A stretch of DNA of 64,000 bases from Limnospira fusiformis SAG 85.79 (GTDB lineage: Bacteria; Cyanobacteriota; Cyanobacteriia; Cyanobacteriales; Microcoleaceae), in NCBI RefSeq assembly GCF_012516315.1, contig NZ_CP051185.1:517459-581458 (forward strand), read 5' to 3'. Each line of letters starts with the position of its first letter. Position 1 is the first letter of the stretch. Below are positions 30,591 through 39,748 of the stretch, in pieces. A program made the translations under genes and the position numbers. The notes below the pieces were generated by a model, which saw only the letters and a program-made list of their open reading frames with translations, was not told where the DNA came from and did no database searches.

Positions 30591-30779
30591 TTAGTCAAAC
30601 ACCCAATGCAAAAATGGAACCGCCGCCGCACAAAAAGCCATAAACCCAAATAACCCCCCCAGCATTCCATACAGCAAAAATTGGTCGCCGCGATCCTTAG
30701 CCAATTTGACAATCACGTAACTGTAGCCATAGCAAACCAGGAAGAAAAGAACAATAAAGCCAGTGAAGTAATATTGCAT
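30591..30779 (-). CDS. small two-helix membrane protein
   Basis: A 62-residue protein with two hydrophobic helices: FTGFIVLFFLVCYGYSYVIV near the N-terminus and GMLGGLFGFMAFCAAAVPFL near the C-terminus, joined by a charged loop (KLAKDRGDQ). ATG 30779 is chosen; the longer reading starts with TTG. It lies 18 bases upstream of menH and may be the first gene of that operon. I do not recognise a named family. Confidence 0.65.
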   Translation of the reverse strand: MQYYFTGFIVLFFLVCYGYSYVIVKLAKDRGDQFLLYGMLGGLFGFMAFCAAAVPFLHWVFD

Positions 30780-30872
30780 AACCAAATCATGTCTAAAAAG
30801 CCTAATTGTCCATTATAGGAAAATTATGGTCAATCGCCTAAAATTTCACAAAAATTTAGTATTTCCCAGAGA

Positions 30873-32996
30873 TTAATGAGTAACAGGCGTTTGCTGTTCA
30901 GGTATACTGAGGGTGATCACAAATTCTGTGCCGCCACCTACCTGGGAATTACACTGCAACTTTCCGCCGTGATTTTCGACTACAATTTGATGAGAAATAG
31001 ACAATCCCAAACCCGTCCCCTGACCCACAGGCTTAGTAGTAAAAAAGGGATTAAAAATCTGTCTTTGGATCGATTCAGGAATTCCCGGACCATTATCAGC
31101 AATTTTAATAACAACCGAGTCTAGCTGGTCTGGAGATTTAGCTTTTTCCACTGTAGTTTTGATGGTAATTATCCGAGGGTCTGGTTGAGTGGCTAATGCA
31201 TCGATCGCATTAGCCAATATATTCATAAATACCTGATTCAATTGACTAGGATAGCATTCCAACTTAGGTAATTCGCCATAATCTTTAATCATTTTAATTT
31301 CACAACCGTGGTGCATTTTCATGCGACCTTGTAAAATCAGTAAAGTGCTTTCGATACCCTCATGTAAATCTACAGCCTTGCGGGTAGCTTCATCGAGGCG
31401 AGAAAAGTTTCTTAAAGAGACAACAATATCTTGAATTCGGGTAGTTCCCAACTTCATTGAATCCAAAGCATTAGGTAAATCATCAAGCATAAATTTCAAA
31501 TCTACTTCCTTAGCAAAATCGATAATTTCTTCCCTAGGTTTTGGGTAGTTTTTATGATATAATTTCACCAGTTCAATTAAATCTTTAATGCAGGTTTCTA
31601 GGTGCATTAAATTTCCATGTATAAACGCCAAAGGATTATTAATTTCATGAGCCACCCCTGCGACCATTTGTCCTAAACCGGACATTTTCTCAGCCTGAAT
31701 TAATTGTGCTTGGGTGCGTTTTAATTCTTGTAGAGTTTTGGCTAACTCGATCGCTTTCTGGCGTTGTTGTATTTGTTCCAGTCTAAGGCTAACTTCCATA
31801 GCTTTGCGATCGCTAATATCCCTAACAATAGCCAATACCTGATCCTCACCACTAGGGACATAACGCGCCTCATAATGGTGATATCTACCCGAAACCGATA
31901 GCACATATTCTCCCTGCTGAATTTGTCCAGTGTTGAGGGTTTGAGTCAAATAATGGCGCGTCCATTCAGCCAAATCTTGAGAAAAAACCGCATCAATTTT
32001 CTGTCCCACAATATGGGGTGGTAAACCGGGATTGGGGCAATTTTTAGGCGGGAAGTAGTCAAGAATTATCCCCTGAGAATTTATCCTAAATATCAAATCA
32101 GGAATAGCCTCAATCAAGCTGCGATTTCTCGCCTCACTTTCTCGCCAAGCCGAGGCTATTTTTTGACGTTCAGTGATATCACTTTCCACAGCAATAAACT
32201 TAGTCAAATTTCCCAATTTATCAAAAATAGGATTGATACTTATCGACAACCAATAAGATTCTCCATTGCGTCTATAGTTAAGAATTTCTCCTTGATAAGG
32301 TTGATGTTGTTGGAGTGCTTTAGCAATCTCGCAGACGGTATCTGGGTTAGTGTCGGAACCTGGCAAAAACGAACCAGACTGGCGACCTCGTACCTCATCA
32401 AAGAAATATCCGGTAATAGTTACAAATCCGGTATTAACCCACTCAATATAGCCATCACAATCACAGATAATTACAGCATTATCAGTCTGAGTCGCCACCC
32501 AGGACAACTGAAGCAGTTGTTCTTCTATCTGAGGTCTAGTTTCATCTTTATTGGTAATTACCCAATAGCGAGAAGGAGATAATCCCGATGGTGCTTCCAC
32601 AGGAACAATAGTTGTTTTTAGCAAAATATGTTGTCCGTTAGCAATATGTTGTTGAATTTCTCCTTCCCAAATCTTACCCTGATTGACAACTGACCATAAT
32701 TGCTCCCAAAAATTAGGGGAATAATAAGGGGAGTCAAACAAGGGGTGAGGGTGATTAATCACCTGTTCCCAAGACTTACCCCACATTTCAATAAAGGGTA
32801 GGTTAGCATCTAAAACCGTCCCATGTTTATCAATCATACTAACCGGGTTAGTGCGATCGATAATGGTTCGCAGTTCCCCATATTCTTGCTGAGTTTGACG
32901 AAGTTCATTTTTGAGTTGACGTAACTCAGCGATCGCCGTTTGATAGGCGTTTAATAAATCTTCAGGATAGTTGTTAACAATTAATTCAGCGGTCAT
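30873..32996 (-). CDS. PAS-domain sensor histidine kinase
   Basis: About 707 residues without membrane segments. An N-terminal coiled coil is followed by at least three PAS domains (for example GTVLDANLPFIEMWG, GYIEWVNTGFVTITGYF, GIILDYFPPKNC). The dimerisation domain has the phospho-acceptor His in VAGVAHEINNPLAFIHGN, and the ATPase domain shows DNGPGIPE, FFTTKPVGQGTGLGL and GGGTEF. The ATG at 32996 shares a base with the stop of the upstream GGDEF/EAL gene (TAATG), so the two are translationally coupled. No receiver domain is adjacent. Confidence 0.93.
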   Translation of the reverse strand: MTAELIVNNYPEDLLNAYQTAIAELRQLKNELRQTQQEYGELRTIIDRTNPVSMIDKHGTVLDANLPFIEMWGKSWEQVINHPHPLFDSPYYSPNFWEQLWSVVNQGKIWEGEIQQHIANGQHILLKTTIVPVEAPSGLSPSRYWVITNKDETRPQIEEQLLQLSWVATQTDNAVIICDCDGYIEWVNTGFVTITGYFFDEVRGRQSGSFLPGSDTNPDTVCEIAKALQQHQPYQGEILNYRRNGESYWLSISINPIFDKLGNLTKFIAVESDITERQKIASAWRESEARNRSLIEAIPDLIFRINSQGIILDYFPPKNCPNPGLPPHIVGQKIDAVFSQDLAEWTRHYLTQTLNTGQIQQGEYVLSVSGRYHHYEARYVPSGEDQVLAIVRDISDRKAMEVSLRLEQIQQRQKAIELAKTLQELKRTQAQLIQAEKMSGLGQMVAGVAHEINNPLAFIHGNLMHLETCIKDLIELVKLYHKNYPKPREEIIDFAKEVDLKFMLDDLPNALDSMKLGTTRIQDIVVSLRNFSRLDEATRKAVDLHEGIESTLLILQGRMKMHHGCEIKMIKDYGELPKLECYPSQLNQVFMNILANAIDALATQPDPRIITIKTTVEKAKSPDQLDSVVIKIADNGPGIPESIQRQIFNPFFTTKPVGQGTGLGLSISHQIVVENHGGKLQCNSQVGGGTEFVITLSIPEQQTPVTH

Positions 32997-34840
32997 TAGC
33001 ACTCCAGGGGGTAAATCAGGTTTTGGTTAAGAACTTCTTGGAAAATTTTTGACGCTATAGGTTGAGCCATCAAAAACCCTTGAGCCAATTCGCATCCCCA
33101 AGATTTGAGTTGGCAAAATTGTTCTAAGTTTTCAATCCCTTCCGCAATAGTTTCCATTCCCAGGGACTGAGCCAGCTTCACAATAGCATAGGCGATTTTA
33201 GTTTGATGTTCCGAAGCACTCATCCCCTGAATAAAAGAGCGGTCTATTTTCAGGGTATCAATAGGAAAACATGAGAGACGACTAAGGGAGGAATGTCCGG
33301 TTCCGAAGTCATCTATACATAATCTAATCCCCAAATCTTTAATTTTTCGGAGAGTAGTAACCGCCACTTCTGTCGATTCAGCGATCGCCGTTTCTGTCAG
33401 TTCAAACCTAATCAATTCAGGAGAGCATTTAGTGGCTTCTAATATCTCCTTAATTTTTTCGACAATTCCCTGATTTATTAGTTGTTTGGTCGATAAATTA
33501 ACGCTCAAAAATGGCGGTGCGTCTTGATAAATACATTCCCATTGTTTAGCCTGAATACAAGCCTGTTCAATTACCCAATCTCCCATCTTAACAATTAACC
33601 CAGTTTCTTCAGCCATAGGAATAAATTGCTCTGGAGAAATCAAACCCAAAGTCCCATGTTCCCACCTAAGCAGGACTTCACAACCCACAATCCGATTAGT
33701 TTTCATCGAGATAATTGGCTGATAGTTAAGTAGCAATTCCTCACGTTTGAGAGCATAACGCAGATCCGTTTCTAGCTGTAGTTGCTGTCGGACTCGGTGG
33801 TGCATCGCTTGGGTAAAAATTGCATAACTTCCCTTCCCTCGGTCTTTGGCTCTATATAAGGCTGTATCAGCATCGCGGAGCATATCTGCACTGCAATTAT
33901 ACCCCATACTACTCAGAGCGATACCAATACTAAGACTGGTAACAGTTTCTAGGTGGTCTTCCCCCAAAATAATGGGTTTTTTGATGGTCTGTTGAATTTT
34001 ATTAGTTAGTTGAGAAATTTCCGACAGGTCTTGAATATCATCAATTATAATAGCAAACTCATCTCCTCCCCACCGAGATAGAATATCTTGGGGACGGATA
34101 CAGCTTTGTAGACGATCGCCAATTTCAATCAGTAGTTGATCTCCGGCTTGATGTCCAAAACTATCATTAATCAATTTGAAGCGATCGACGTCCATAAACA
34201 GCAGACCAAACAAATAGTCTTGACAGTTTTGTGTACGGTCTATCGCTTTCTGAAGTTCAGTTATAAAGTAACCTCGGTTATATAGACCCGTTAGGCTATC
34301 ATGGTTAGCCTCGTAGATTAGGCGATTATGTTGATTTTGGCGTTCAGTCACATCTCTTTGAATAGCTAAATAGTGTGTTATCTGTTGGCGATCGTTATAT
34401 ATAGGTTCAATATGCCACTCATTGACAAATTCGCTTCCATCCTTGCGATAGTTAATCGTCTGACCATAAAACACCCCTCCATCTTTAAGATCCAGTTTCA
34501 TCCTTTCCAAAATCGTGCGATCTGTTTTTTCCCCTTGCAAAATTCTAGGAGTTCGACCGATCGCCTCTGTGGGACCATAACCAGTCATTCTAGTAAATGC
34601 CTTATTGACAAACACAATTGCAGGTCCAGGAAATTCCAGATTAGCCGTAGTGATGACCACAGAATCATCAGCACAGCAAACCGCTGTTGCCAACAACTTC
34701 AAGTGTTCTATCATCTCTACACTTAAACCATGTGCCGAATCATTCTCACTACAAGAATTACCCCTCGCCACGATACTCTCATCAATATTGATTGGAGGAA
34801 CTAACTGCCTCCTATAGGCATCCAAATCATTCATAGCCAC
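32996..34840 (-). CDS. PAS-GGDEF-EAL cyclic-di-GMP enzyme
   Basis: 614 residues: an N-terminal PAS domain of LOV-like sequence (VFVNKAFTRMTGYGPTEAIG, RTPRILQGEKTDR), a GGDEF domain (LSRWGGDEFAIIIDD, with the RxxD-like inhibitory site not clearly placed) and an EAL domain (CEVLLRWEHG in place of EAL; IDDFGTGHSSLS; ETIAEGIEN). The LOV photo-active Cys (NCRFLQ) is replaced by TPRILQ, so it should not form a flavin-cysteinyl adduct. Ala to Val in the EAL motif is conservative. It is coupled to the downstream histidine kinase gene, suggesting one signalling unit. Confidence 0.93.
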   Translation of the reverse strand: MAMNDLDAYRRQLVPPINIDESIVARGNSCSENDSAHGLSVEMIEHLKLLATAVCCADDSVVITTANLEFPGPAIVFVNKAFTRMTGYGPTEAIGRTPRILQGEKTDRTILERMKLDLKDGGVFYGQTINYRKDGSEFVNEWHIEPIYNDRQQITHYLAIQRDVTERQNQHNRLIYEANHDSLTGLYNRGYFITELQKAIDRTQNCQDYLFGLLFMDVDRFKLINDSFGHQAGDQLLIEIGDRLQSCIRPQDILSRWGGDEFAIIIDDIQDLSEISQLTNKIQQTIKKPIILGEDHLETVTSLSIGIALSSMGYNCSADMLRDADTALYRAKDRGKGSYAIFTQAMHHRVRQQLQLETDLRYALKREELLLNYQPIISMKTNRIVGCEVLLRWEHGTLGLISPEQFIPMAEETGLIVKMGDWVIEQACIQAKQWECIYQDAPPFLSVNLSTKQLINQGIVEKIKEILEATKCSPELIRFELTETAIAESTEVAVTTLRKIKDLGIRLCIDDFGTGHSSLSRLSCFPIDTLKIDRSFIQGMSASEHQTKIAYAIVKLAQSLGMETIAEGIENLEQFCQLKSWGCELAQGFLMAQPIASKIFQEVLNQNLIYPLEC

Positions 34841-35071
34841 TAATTTTGTTCCGTAAACGACGACTGACCGAACCCTGTAACGTTTCTCGGTTCAGCTAGA
34901 CCCAATTAGCAGACCCCTAGGATGAGCCAGGTTCCGAGATGCAATAGGTGTATGAGAAGCTACTCTTGGTGATTTTACACCAAATCTTAAAAAAATACTA
35001 AGATTGGGGTTTCCGAATTATTTATGTGATACCTGCACAGTGGCATTATGGGACTCAGTTTTAGATAGAAT

Positions 35072-35107
35072 TGTATACCCAAATTTCCATCGCACTGTAT
35101 ACCCAAA
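35072..35107. promoter_or_regulatory. paired direct repeat TGTATACCCAAA
   Basis: TGTATACCCAAA occurs at 35072-35083 and again at 35096-35107, 24 bases apart (about two helical turns), 27 bases before the ATG of the broken winged-helix gene. This is the arrangement of a repeated operator or iteron; the winged-helix protein itself may have been its ligand. Confidence 0.5.
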
Positions 35108-35133
35108 GACAGACTTTCAGGATTTCTCAGACA

Positions 35134-35712
35134 ATGGGAAAATTAACTGACGAGGCCTTCCGGGAGCGATAGGTCTCGCCCTCTACCCGAAGCGGGTCGC
35201 TGCTATATGCAGTCCGCGTGCCTCCCAGAGAAGAAACCCAGCTTCTATCCTATCTTCAAACTTTGAACAATAAAAAGCCCCGCCTAGACAATTAATCAGC
35301 GGGGCCTGCTATAAAGCAAATTAGCCAAGCTACTGGACTCCTACAATCCCGCGTGATTAAGTCTCTGGAAAGGTTGCGCGAACAGGGCAAGGTTAAATAT
35401 CTAGGATGGGTAGCCGTCACCCAGGGTGACGAAAATTTATCACCGGTGAAAACTTCCCAGAGCGATCGCCTAACCGTTCGCTGGAAAACCAAATCAGCAT
35501 TCCAAGACACAAACGGCAATAAGTACGCTTATCTTTATCAGGGGAAAAAGCAGGTTTGTTATCTGGCAGGTCCTCATCTCAGCGAAAAAGCGAAGGCGAT
35601 CGCCAACCAGGTAGAACAGTGGATCGAGTCGGACTGGTCTCTGGAAACTATCCTAGAGAAACTTCCAGCACTTAAATCGGGTGGTGGAAATTTCCCCGGC
35701 GGCGCGTCCTAA
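35134..35712 (+). pseudogene. winged-helix DNA-binding protein, disrupted by an insertion and a nonsense codon
   Basis: One frame runs from ATG 35134 (MGKLTDEAFRE) to 35712. It is interrupted by a 60-base insertion at 35167-35226 with a TAG, and by a TAA at about 35297-35299 just before SAGPAIKQISQ. The winged-helix part is KQISQATGLLQSRVIKSLER, followed by GKVKYLGWVAV. The C-terminal half is a small conserved-looking domain (KYAYLYQGKKQVCYLAGPHL, EQWIESDW). A GTG at 35353 could start a 119-residue remnant. I do not know the family. Its position at the left edge of the virus-like element suggests a lost regulator or replication protein. Confidence 0.7.
35167..35226. repeat. 60-base in-frame insertion in the winged-helix gene
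   Basis: Removing these bases rejoins MGKLTDEAFRE with REETQLLSYLQTL in the same frame. The inserted segment is GC-rich, contains CTACCCGAAGCGGGT and begins with a stop-bearing CGATAG. It is another very small repeat-type insertion, different from that at 1167-1192. Confidence 0.55.
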
Positions 35713-35987
35713 GATTTCCCCCAAAGGAGATTTTATACCCCCAAAAATTTTGTGATTTCACAGAAAAATCAAGGAGCGTTTCCCAACCTAAAACGGCGCT
35801 AAGTGCTACTGTACACTGGTTAGCGTCGTTTGCCGTGTGTAAGAATATTTGATGTTTTGTCCAAAATACCAAAGTGCCGAGTTTAGCGCTAAAATTGGAA
35901 GTATCTAAGGCAGTGTGTGGCGTTCGGCCCTCCAAAGCATAGCAGCAACCCATTTCTCCCTGGATAACACTGATAGCGATCGCTGCC

Positions 35988-36575
35988 TTAGATTTCATCG
36001 ATCGCGTCTCGGATTTTTTGAGGATCAGCATCAATATAGCGCTGCAAAGATGACATGGATTTGTGACCTGTGATAGCCATGATGGTTCTGGTATTGACTC
36101 CCTTGTTATAGAGTTTGGTGATGAAAGTGCGGCGGTAACTGTGGAGAGAATAGCCCTCGTTTTCTAATCCCAGACGAGCGATCGCCGCCCTATGGAAAGA
36201 GTCTATCGCTTGAACGGTAACGGGCTTGGATATATCAGATGGGCTAGGAAACAGAAACTCGCCGCCACCGATGCGGTAAGTTCCGAGAATCTCTCTAAGT
36301 TTTTGGGAAATGGGAACTTGGCGGACTCCCCCATCTTTCCCGCCCGCGCGCTTACGAGTTTCGGATCGAAAAGTTATTTCTGGCAGGACAACACGGGAAG
36401 CTGAGGAAACATAAACGTCAGGGATTCGCAGTAACCTGACAGCTCCCACTCGTTCGCCGGTGTACATCAAGATTGCTAGTAAGGTTCGCTGCCAGTCATA
36501 TTTGCACTGCTTCTGAATTCTGTAGGCGATCGCGTCGGGGATAATGGAAGCCTGACCGATTCGGTTTTTCTTCAT
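35988..36575 (-). CDS. tyrosine recombinase/integrase, catalytic domain only
   Basis: 195 residues covering the catalytic domain: the first Arg in YTGERVGAVRLLRI, the His-x-x-Arg box in LHSYRRTFITKLYN, a second His in TGHKSMSSLQ and the nucleophile Tyr in RYIDAD. The N-terminal core-binding (SAM-like) domain is absent, so this is either a short family or a truncated gene; the start ATG at 36575 is the first in frame. It is oriented away from the forward gene block and is the only integration function in the element. An attachment site would be expected within the flanking 35.7-36.0 or 36.6-36.8 kb non-coding DNA; I see none. Confidence 0.85.
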   Translation of the reverse strand: MKKNRIGQASIIPDAIAYRIQKQCKYDWQRTLLAILMYTGERVGAVRLLRIPDVYVSSASRVVLPEITFRSETRKRAGGKDGGVRQVPISQKLREILGTYRIGGGEFLFPSPSDISKPVTVQAIDSFHRAAIARLGLENEGYSLHSYRRTFITKLYNKGVNTRTIMAITGHKSMSSLQRYIDADPQKIRDAIDEI

Positions 36576-36807
36576 AGGTTTGTAATTGGCTATGGTTTCT
36601 CCCCAGTTGCCCAGATGGTCGGATTAAGCGATCGCCCTTCCTGTTTACCTATTGTAGTGGACGGACTGAGCCAGATGGAATCAACTCGGAGACTTGGGGG
36701 ATTGGCGGCGGGCGATCGGATCAGCCTCTCCTATATTTGTTCACCAGCCGGTAATGCGATCGCTTCCCCCCCATCTTAGGAAAACTCAGATTAAGGCGAT
36801 CGTTTAT

Positions 36808-37740
36808 CTACCAGTCTTCGTAATCGATAAACTCATTGATAGTAAATTCTCCCCCCTCTTTGGGGTTCGCTAGGTTGGGCGTATAACTACAAGTACACAA
36901 TGGCCTAGTAGAACTCCAAGGGGATGGCATATCAAAAAATAATAGTTGACGGCTCATTGTAGGTACAACAGAAAACCCGCGTGCTGGTGATTCTACTGTC
37001 GCAACTTCACTATGTTCTTTAATCCAATTCGTTAGATTTATTAGTGTATCGTAGTTATAAAACTGCCAGGTATAGACGGCTATTTGAGTCATGACCATCG
37101 CCATAATTTCTCGCGGAATCAGGAAGACTTTAATCACTTCTCCAGGCGGCAGCCAAGAATCGTTAGAGGGATTAATGGTAAAGTTGTACATTTGACCAGG
37201 GAAAAACACATCAAACTGAAAAATTAAAACTCCATGTTCACTATAAAAGGTGTTATACCAAAGATAGTCATATATTCTGTTACTATCCGAATCTGCGTTG
37301 TCAGCTATAAAATTGGGTACGTGAACGGATTGATTTCCTGTACCCATAAAAGGTCTAATAGATAAATTCGGCATTGGCATATCGTCTATTTCTCCTGATT
37401 CTTGTCCTAAGTCATAATCAATTTCCGTTTCCTGTCTAACCCAGAGTTCTACCGTCTGGGTGGTGGCGGATGTCGCAAAAAGAGAGATTCCCCCGTCGCT
37501 GCTATCAAAATAGGTCGCATCTTCAAATACTGGCAATGAGCGATCGCTACCATCCCATCTGATGGAGAATGGATTTTCCCCCTTGATGGAAATTTCTCGC
37601 CTCACCGGGGACGATGTGGAGGGGATAATTTCCACCTCTTCCCCTGCCGCCAGTTGAACCGTCCCCGACTTGGAAAATCTATAATAAGCGCCCCCGCCGC
37701 TCCCGCCGCCGACCGGACGCATTTCAAATCGAATAGGCAT
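36808..37740 (-). CDS. hypothetical beta-rich protein, possible virion spike
   Basis: 310 residues. It starts with a short Gly-rich segment (MRPVGGGSGGGAYYRF), followed by alternating hydrophobic/polar stretches typical of beta structure (GTVQLAAGEEVEII, FATSATTQTVELWV). It has no signal peptide, P-loop or catalytic signature that I can see. The layout recalls phage surface or fibre proteins with 'axis plus ornament' beta domains. It is divergent from the main forward gene block, with only 38 bases between its ATG and the ATG at 37779. Function unknown. Confidence 0.65.
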   Translation of the reverse strand: MPIRFEMRPVGGGSGGGAYYRFSKSGTVQLAAGEEVEIIPSTSSPVRREISIKGENPFSIRWDGSDRSLPVFEDATYFDSSDGGISLFATSATTQTVELWVRQETEIDYDLGQESGEIDDMPMPNLSIRPFMGTGNQSVHVPNFIADNADSDSNRIYDYLWYNTFYSEHGVLIFQFDVFFPGQMYNFTINPSNDSWLPPGEVIKVFLIPREIMAMVMTQIAVYTWQFYNYDTLINLTNWIKEHSEVATVESPARGFSVVPTMSRQLLFFDMPSPWSSTRPLCTCSYTPNLANPKEGGEFTINEFIDYEDW

Positions 37741-37752
37741 TTATCGTAGAAT

Positions 37753-37766
37753 GGAAGTAACCACTT
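37753..37766. promoter_or_regulatory. palindrome between divergent element genes
   Basis: GAAGT-aacc-ACTTC lies in the middle of the 38-base gap between the divergent starts at 37740 and 37779. It is a candidate operator for both transcripts; the gap is too short for two complete promoters, so promoter boxes must overlap coding sequence. Confidence 0.4.
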
Positions 37767-37778
37767 CTATTGTCTCAC

Positions 37779-38291
37779 ATGAACATCACGCCGGGAGTCT
37801 ATCCCGATTTTTCCGAAACTACACTAGAAGCCTTAACCTTAGCCATGGGGCGGCGATTGCTACAAAGACAAAAAGACCTGACGATTAACTTCACAGGAAA
37901 AGATATTATGGATTTAACTCTTAATGAAGAGGATTCTGTTATCAACCTGGATATTGACGAGCTAGAGGCTTATATAGAAAATGGCGCGATTAAAATAGTA
38001 GATCCGTTTGTGAGTAGTTTTCAACCCGGTATAGGTAGTTACCCCTTTGACCAAACCAATTTAGCCAGTGCTTTACTGCATTTAGTTGTACATCAACACA
38101 TAGCAGAATTTAGCCCCGCACTAAACCCCGAACCCGCCAAAAAACATTGTGATTTTTCTATCCGACCTAACGTTAGGGGAGATGGACAATATCCGTTAAT
38201 ATGCACCATCAGCTTAACCGACTATCCCGTAATTGTTGACTACACCAATGGCATGACTTCCGCCGCCAAACCATACTTATTAACTCCTTAA
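37779..38291 (+). CDS. hypothetical protein, first gene of the element's forward block
   Basis: 170 residues from ATG 37779; a TTG three codons earlier gives a longer reading. It is acidic in the middle (DLTLNEEDSVINLDIDELEA), has no membrane segment, and ends ISLTDYPVIVDYTNGMTSAA. I do not recognise a family. The 3-base gap to the next gene suggests co-translation. Confidence 0.7.
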   Translation: MNITPGVYPDFSETTLEALTLAMGRRLLQRQKDLTINFTGKDIMDLTLNEEDSVINLDIDELEAYIENGAIKIVDPFVSSFQPGIGSYPFDQTNLASALLHLVVHQHIAEFSPALNPEPAKKHCDFSIRPNVRGDGQYPLICTISLTDYPVIVDYTNGMTSAAKPYLLTP

Positions 38292-38294
38292 CCT

Positions 38295-39170
38295 ATGGCA
38301 GAAAATCGCTTATCAGAAACCGACACTTTTTCATTTGAAATTAATCAGAGTAATGTCAGTGATTATGCAAGCAATCCGTTAACACTGTGGAATATTTCTG
38401 ATGCTATTACTGCCATTTCTGCCCATATTGACCCCAGGTGGCTATGGCGAGCTAATGCTTTTTTAGAAAGTCTCACTGCATCAGTTTGGTGTCCGAGTTT
38501 TACTCGTTCTCCTTATCCCGAATTTTACCCAGAGGATTCAGCGGCGGAAAGGGCAGCTAAATTAATGAAATTAGAGAGCAATCACCCTAAGTTTGGTTTG
38601 CAATTACTGAGAAGAAAAGGCTCGTCAAATCCTTGGGTTGAGGCAGCTTGTCCGGTTATCCAAAACCGAGGGCGGCGGTTTTATGTGCCTCTAATCAACC
38701 CTTATTTAACTGCCAATGAGGTAAAAATATTTGGAGTAGATGACCAGTTAGGTTTAAGTTTTAAGGATTACGGTAACGGTATATTAGGCGGCGGTTCAAT
38801 AGGCAGTAATCGCGGCTATGACACCATTTATATAGAGGGTGAATATCGGGTCGAATTAGATTTGATACTGATGGCTAAACGCCCGGCTAATACCTTGATG
38901 AACACAATAACAGTCGGACTTAATCCTATATTAATCGCCCCCGCTAATCCCAACCGTGCTTATTTTGAAATTCAGAACCAGGGAGAAACTCAATTGCTTT
39001 GGGGGTTGGGTGCATCGGGAAATAATGCAACTACTCACCCATTCAGAATGCCACCCGGTCAGATTTATTATCCCGGTAATGTATCAGGATTTATTCCGAC
39101 TGACGCGATATGGGGTAAAGTAGTAGAAGGTTCGACAACTGTTTTAATTATGGAGAGTTCTTACACATGA
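38295..39170 (+). CDS. hypothetical protein with virion-type C-terminal beta domain
   Basis: 291 residues. The C-terminal 90 residues read like the small beta domain of phage capsid-decoration or fibre proteins: LNPILIAPANPNRAYFEIQN, then QGETQLLWGLGASG, PFRMPPGQIYYPGN and FIPTDAIWGKVVEGSTTVLI. In those proteins the 'NPNR...IQN.G' and 'TDAIWG...' strands form a beta sandwich. The N-terminal part has Trp/Pro-rich stretches of no known family. Stop and next start overlap as ATGA. This is the strongest single hint that the element encodes a particle. Confidence 0.7.
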   Translation: MAENRLSETDTFSFEINQSNVSDYASNPLTLWNISDAITAISAHIDPRWLWRANAFLESLTASVWCPSFTRSPYPEFYPEDSAAERAAKLMKLESNHPKFGLQLLRRKGSSNPWVEAACPVIQNRGRRFYVPLINPYLTANEVKIFGVDDQLGLSFKDYGNGILGGGSIGSNRGYDTIYIEGEYRVELDLILMAKRPANTLMNTITVGLNPILIAPANPNRAYFEIQNQGETQLLWGLGASGNNATTHPFRMPPGQIYYPGNVSGFIPTDAIWGKVVEGSTTVLIMESSYT

Positions 39171-39748
39171 TGATAGCTTTTTATGGATTAGATGACTTAG
39201 AAAATTATCCGGTAGATTTATCCTTAGAATCTGCGGTTAATCCTGTTCATCTATGGGATAAGCGGTTAGAGATTCTTATAGCTACAAATAAGGATGTGTT
39301 TAACCGCCATTTTTTGCTACCAGGTCGCCCCGCCAATGGATATTTGATTTATAGAGAATTAAAAGCATTGGCTCATGTTCCCCAAGAATATAAAACCATT
39401 GTTGATTTTCCTTCCCCAGAAGAGAGGCAAAGAAGGATATCCCAAGCCAAAGACGAAAATTATCGTTTTGTCCTTGAGCAATGGCTGGAAAGAATAGAGT
39501 ATTTGTGCCATATCTTTCCATTTTTGGAAGTGTTGCCAATTGCGGCTTTTTTGTCTGATTCTGTTAGTCCCTATCGCCCCCTGTCTGTTCCCACGCTAAA
39601 ACAACGGAAAACCATTAAACTTGTCTCCTTGGAACCCATAGAAACAATGGAACGGGAATGGGTTGTTGGCGGACGAAAATTGACCAAAGAGGGATGGTTG
39701 CAACTATTTCCTGAGTTGATGCAGGAGTGCGAACCATGCGAGAAGTAG
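39167..39748 (+). CDS. hypothetical helical protein of the element
   Basis: 193 residues, with a largely helical central part (SPEERQRRISQAKDENYRF) and hydrophobic helices around LCHIFPFLEVLPIAAFL that could be one membrane-associated segment. The ATG overlaps the previous stop by four bases, and its own 3' end overlaps the next gene by 13 bases. No family recognised. Confidence 0.65.
   Translation: MMIAFYGLDDLENYPVDLSLESAVNPVHLWDKRLEILIATNKDVFNRHFLLPGRPANGYLIYRELKALAHVPQEYKTIVDFPSPEERQRRISQAKDENYRFVLEQWLERIEYLCHIFPFLEVLPIAAFLSDSVSPYRPLSVPTLKQRKTIKLVSLEPIETMEREWVVGGRKLTKEGWLQLFPELMQECEPCEK

Noticed and set aside
35276..35309. GCCCCGC...GCGGGGC terminator
   Set aside because: The palindrome lies inside the broken winged-helix reading frame, upstream of its DNA-binding helix, so a terminator role is not supported.
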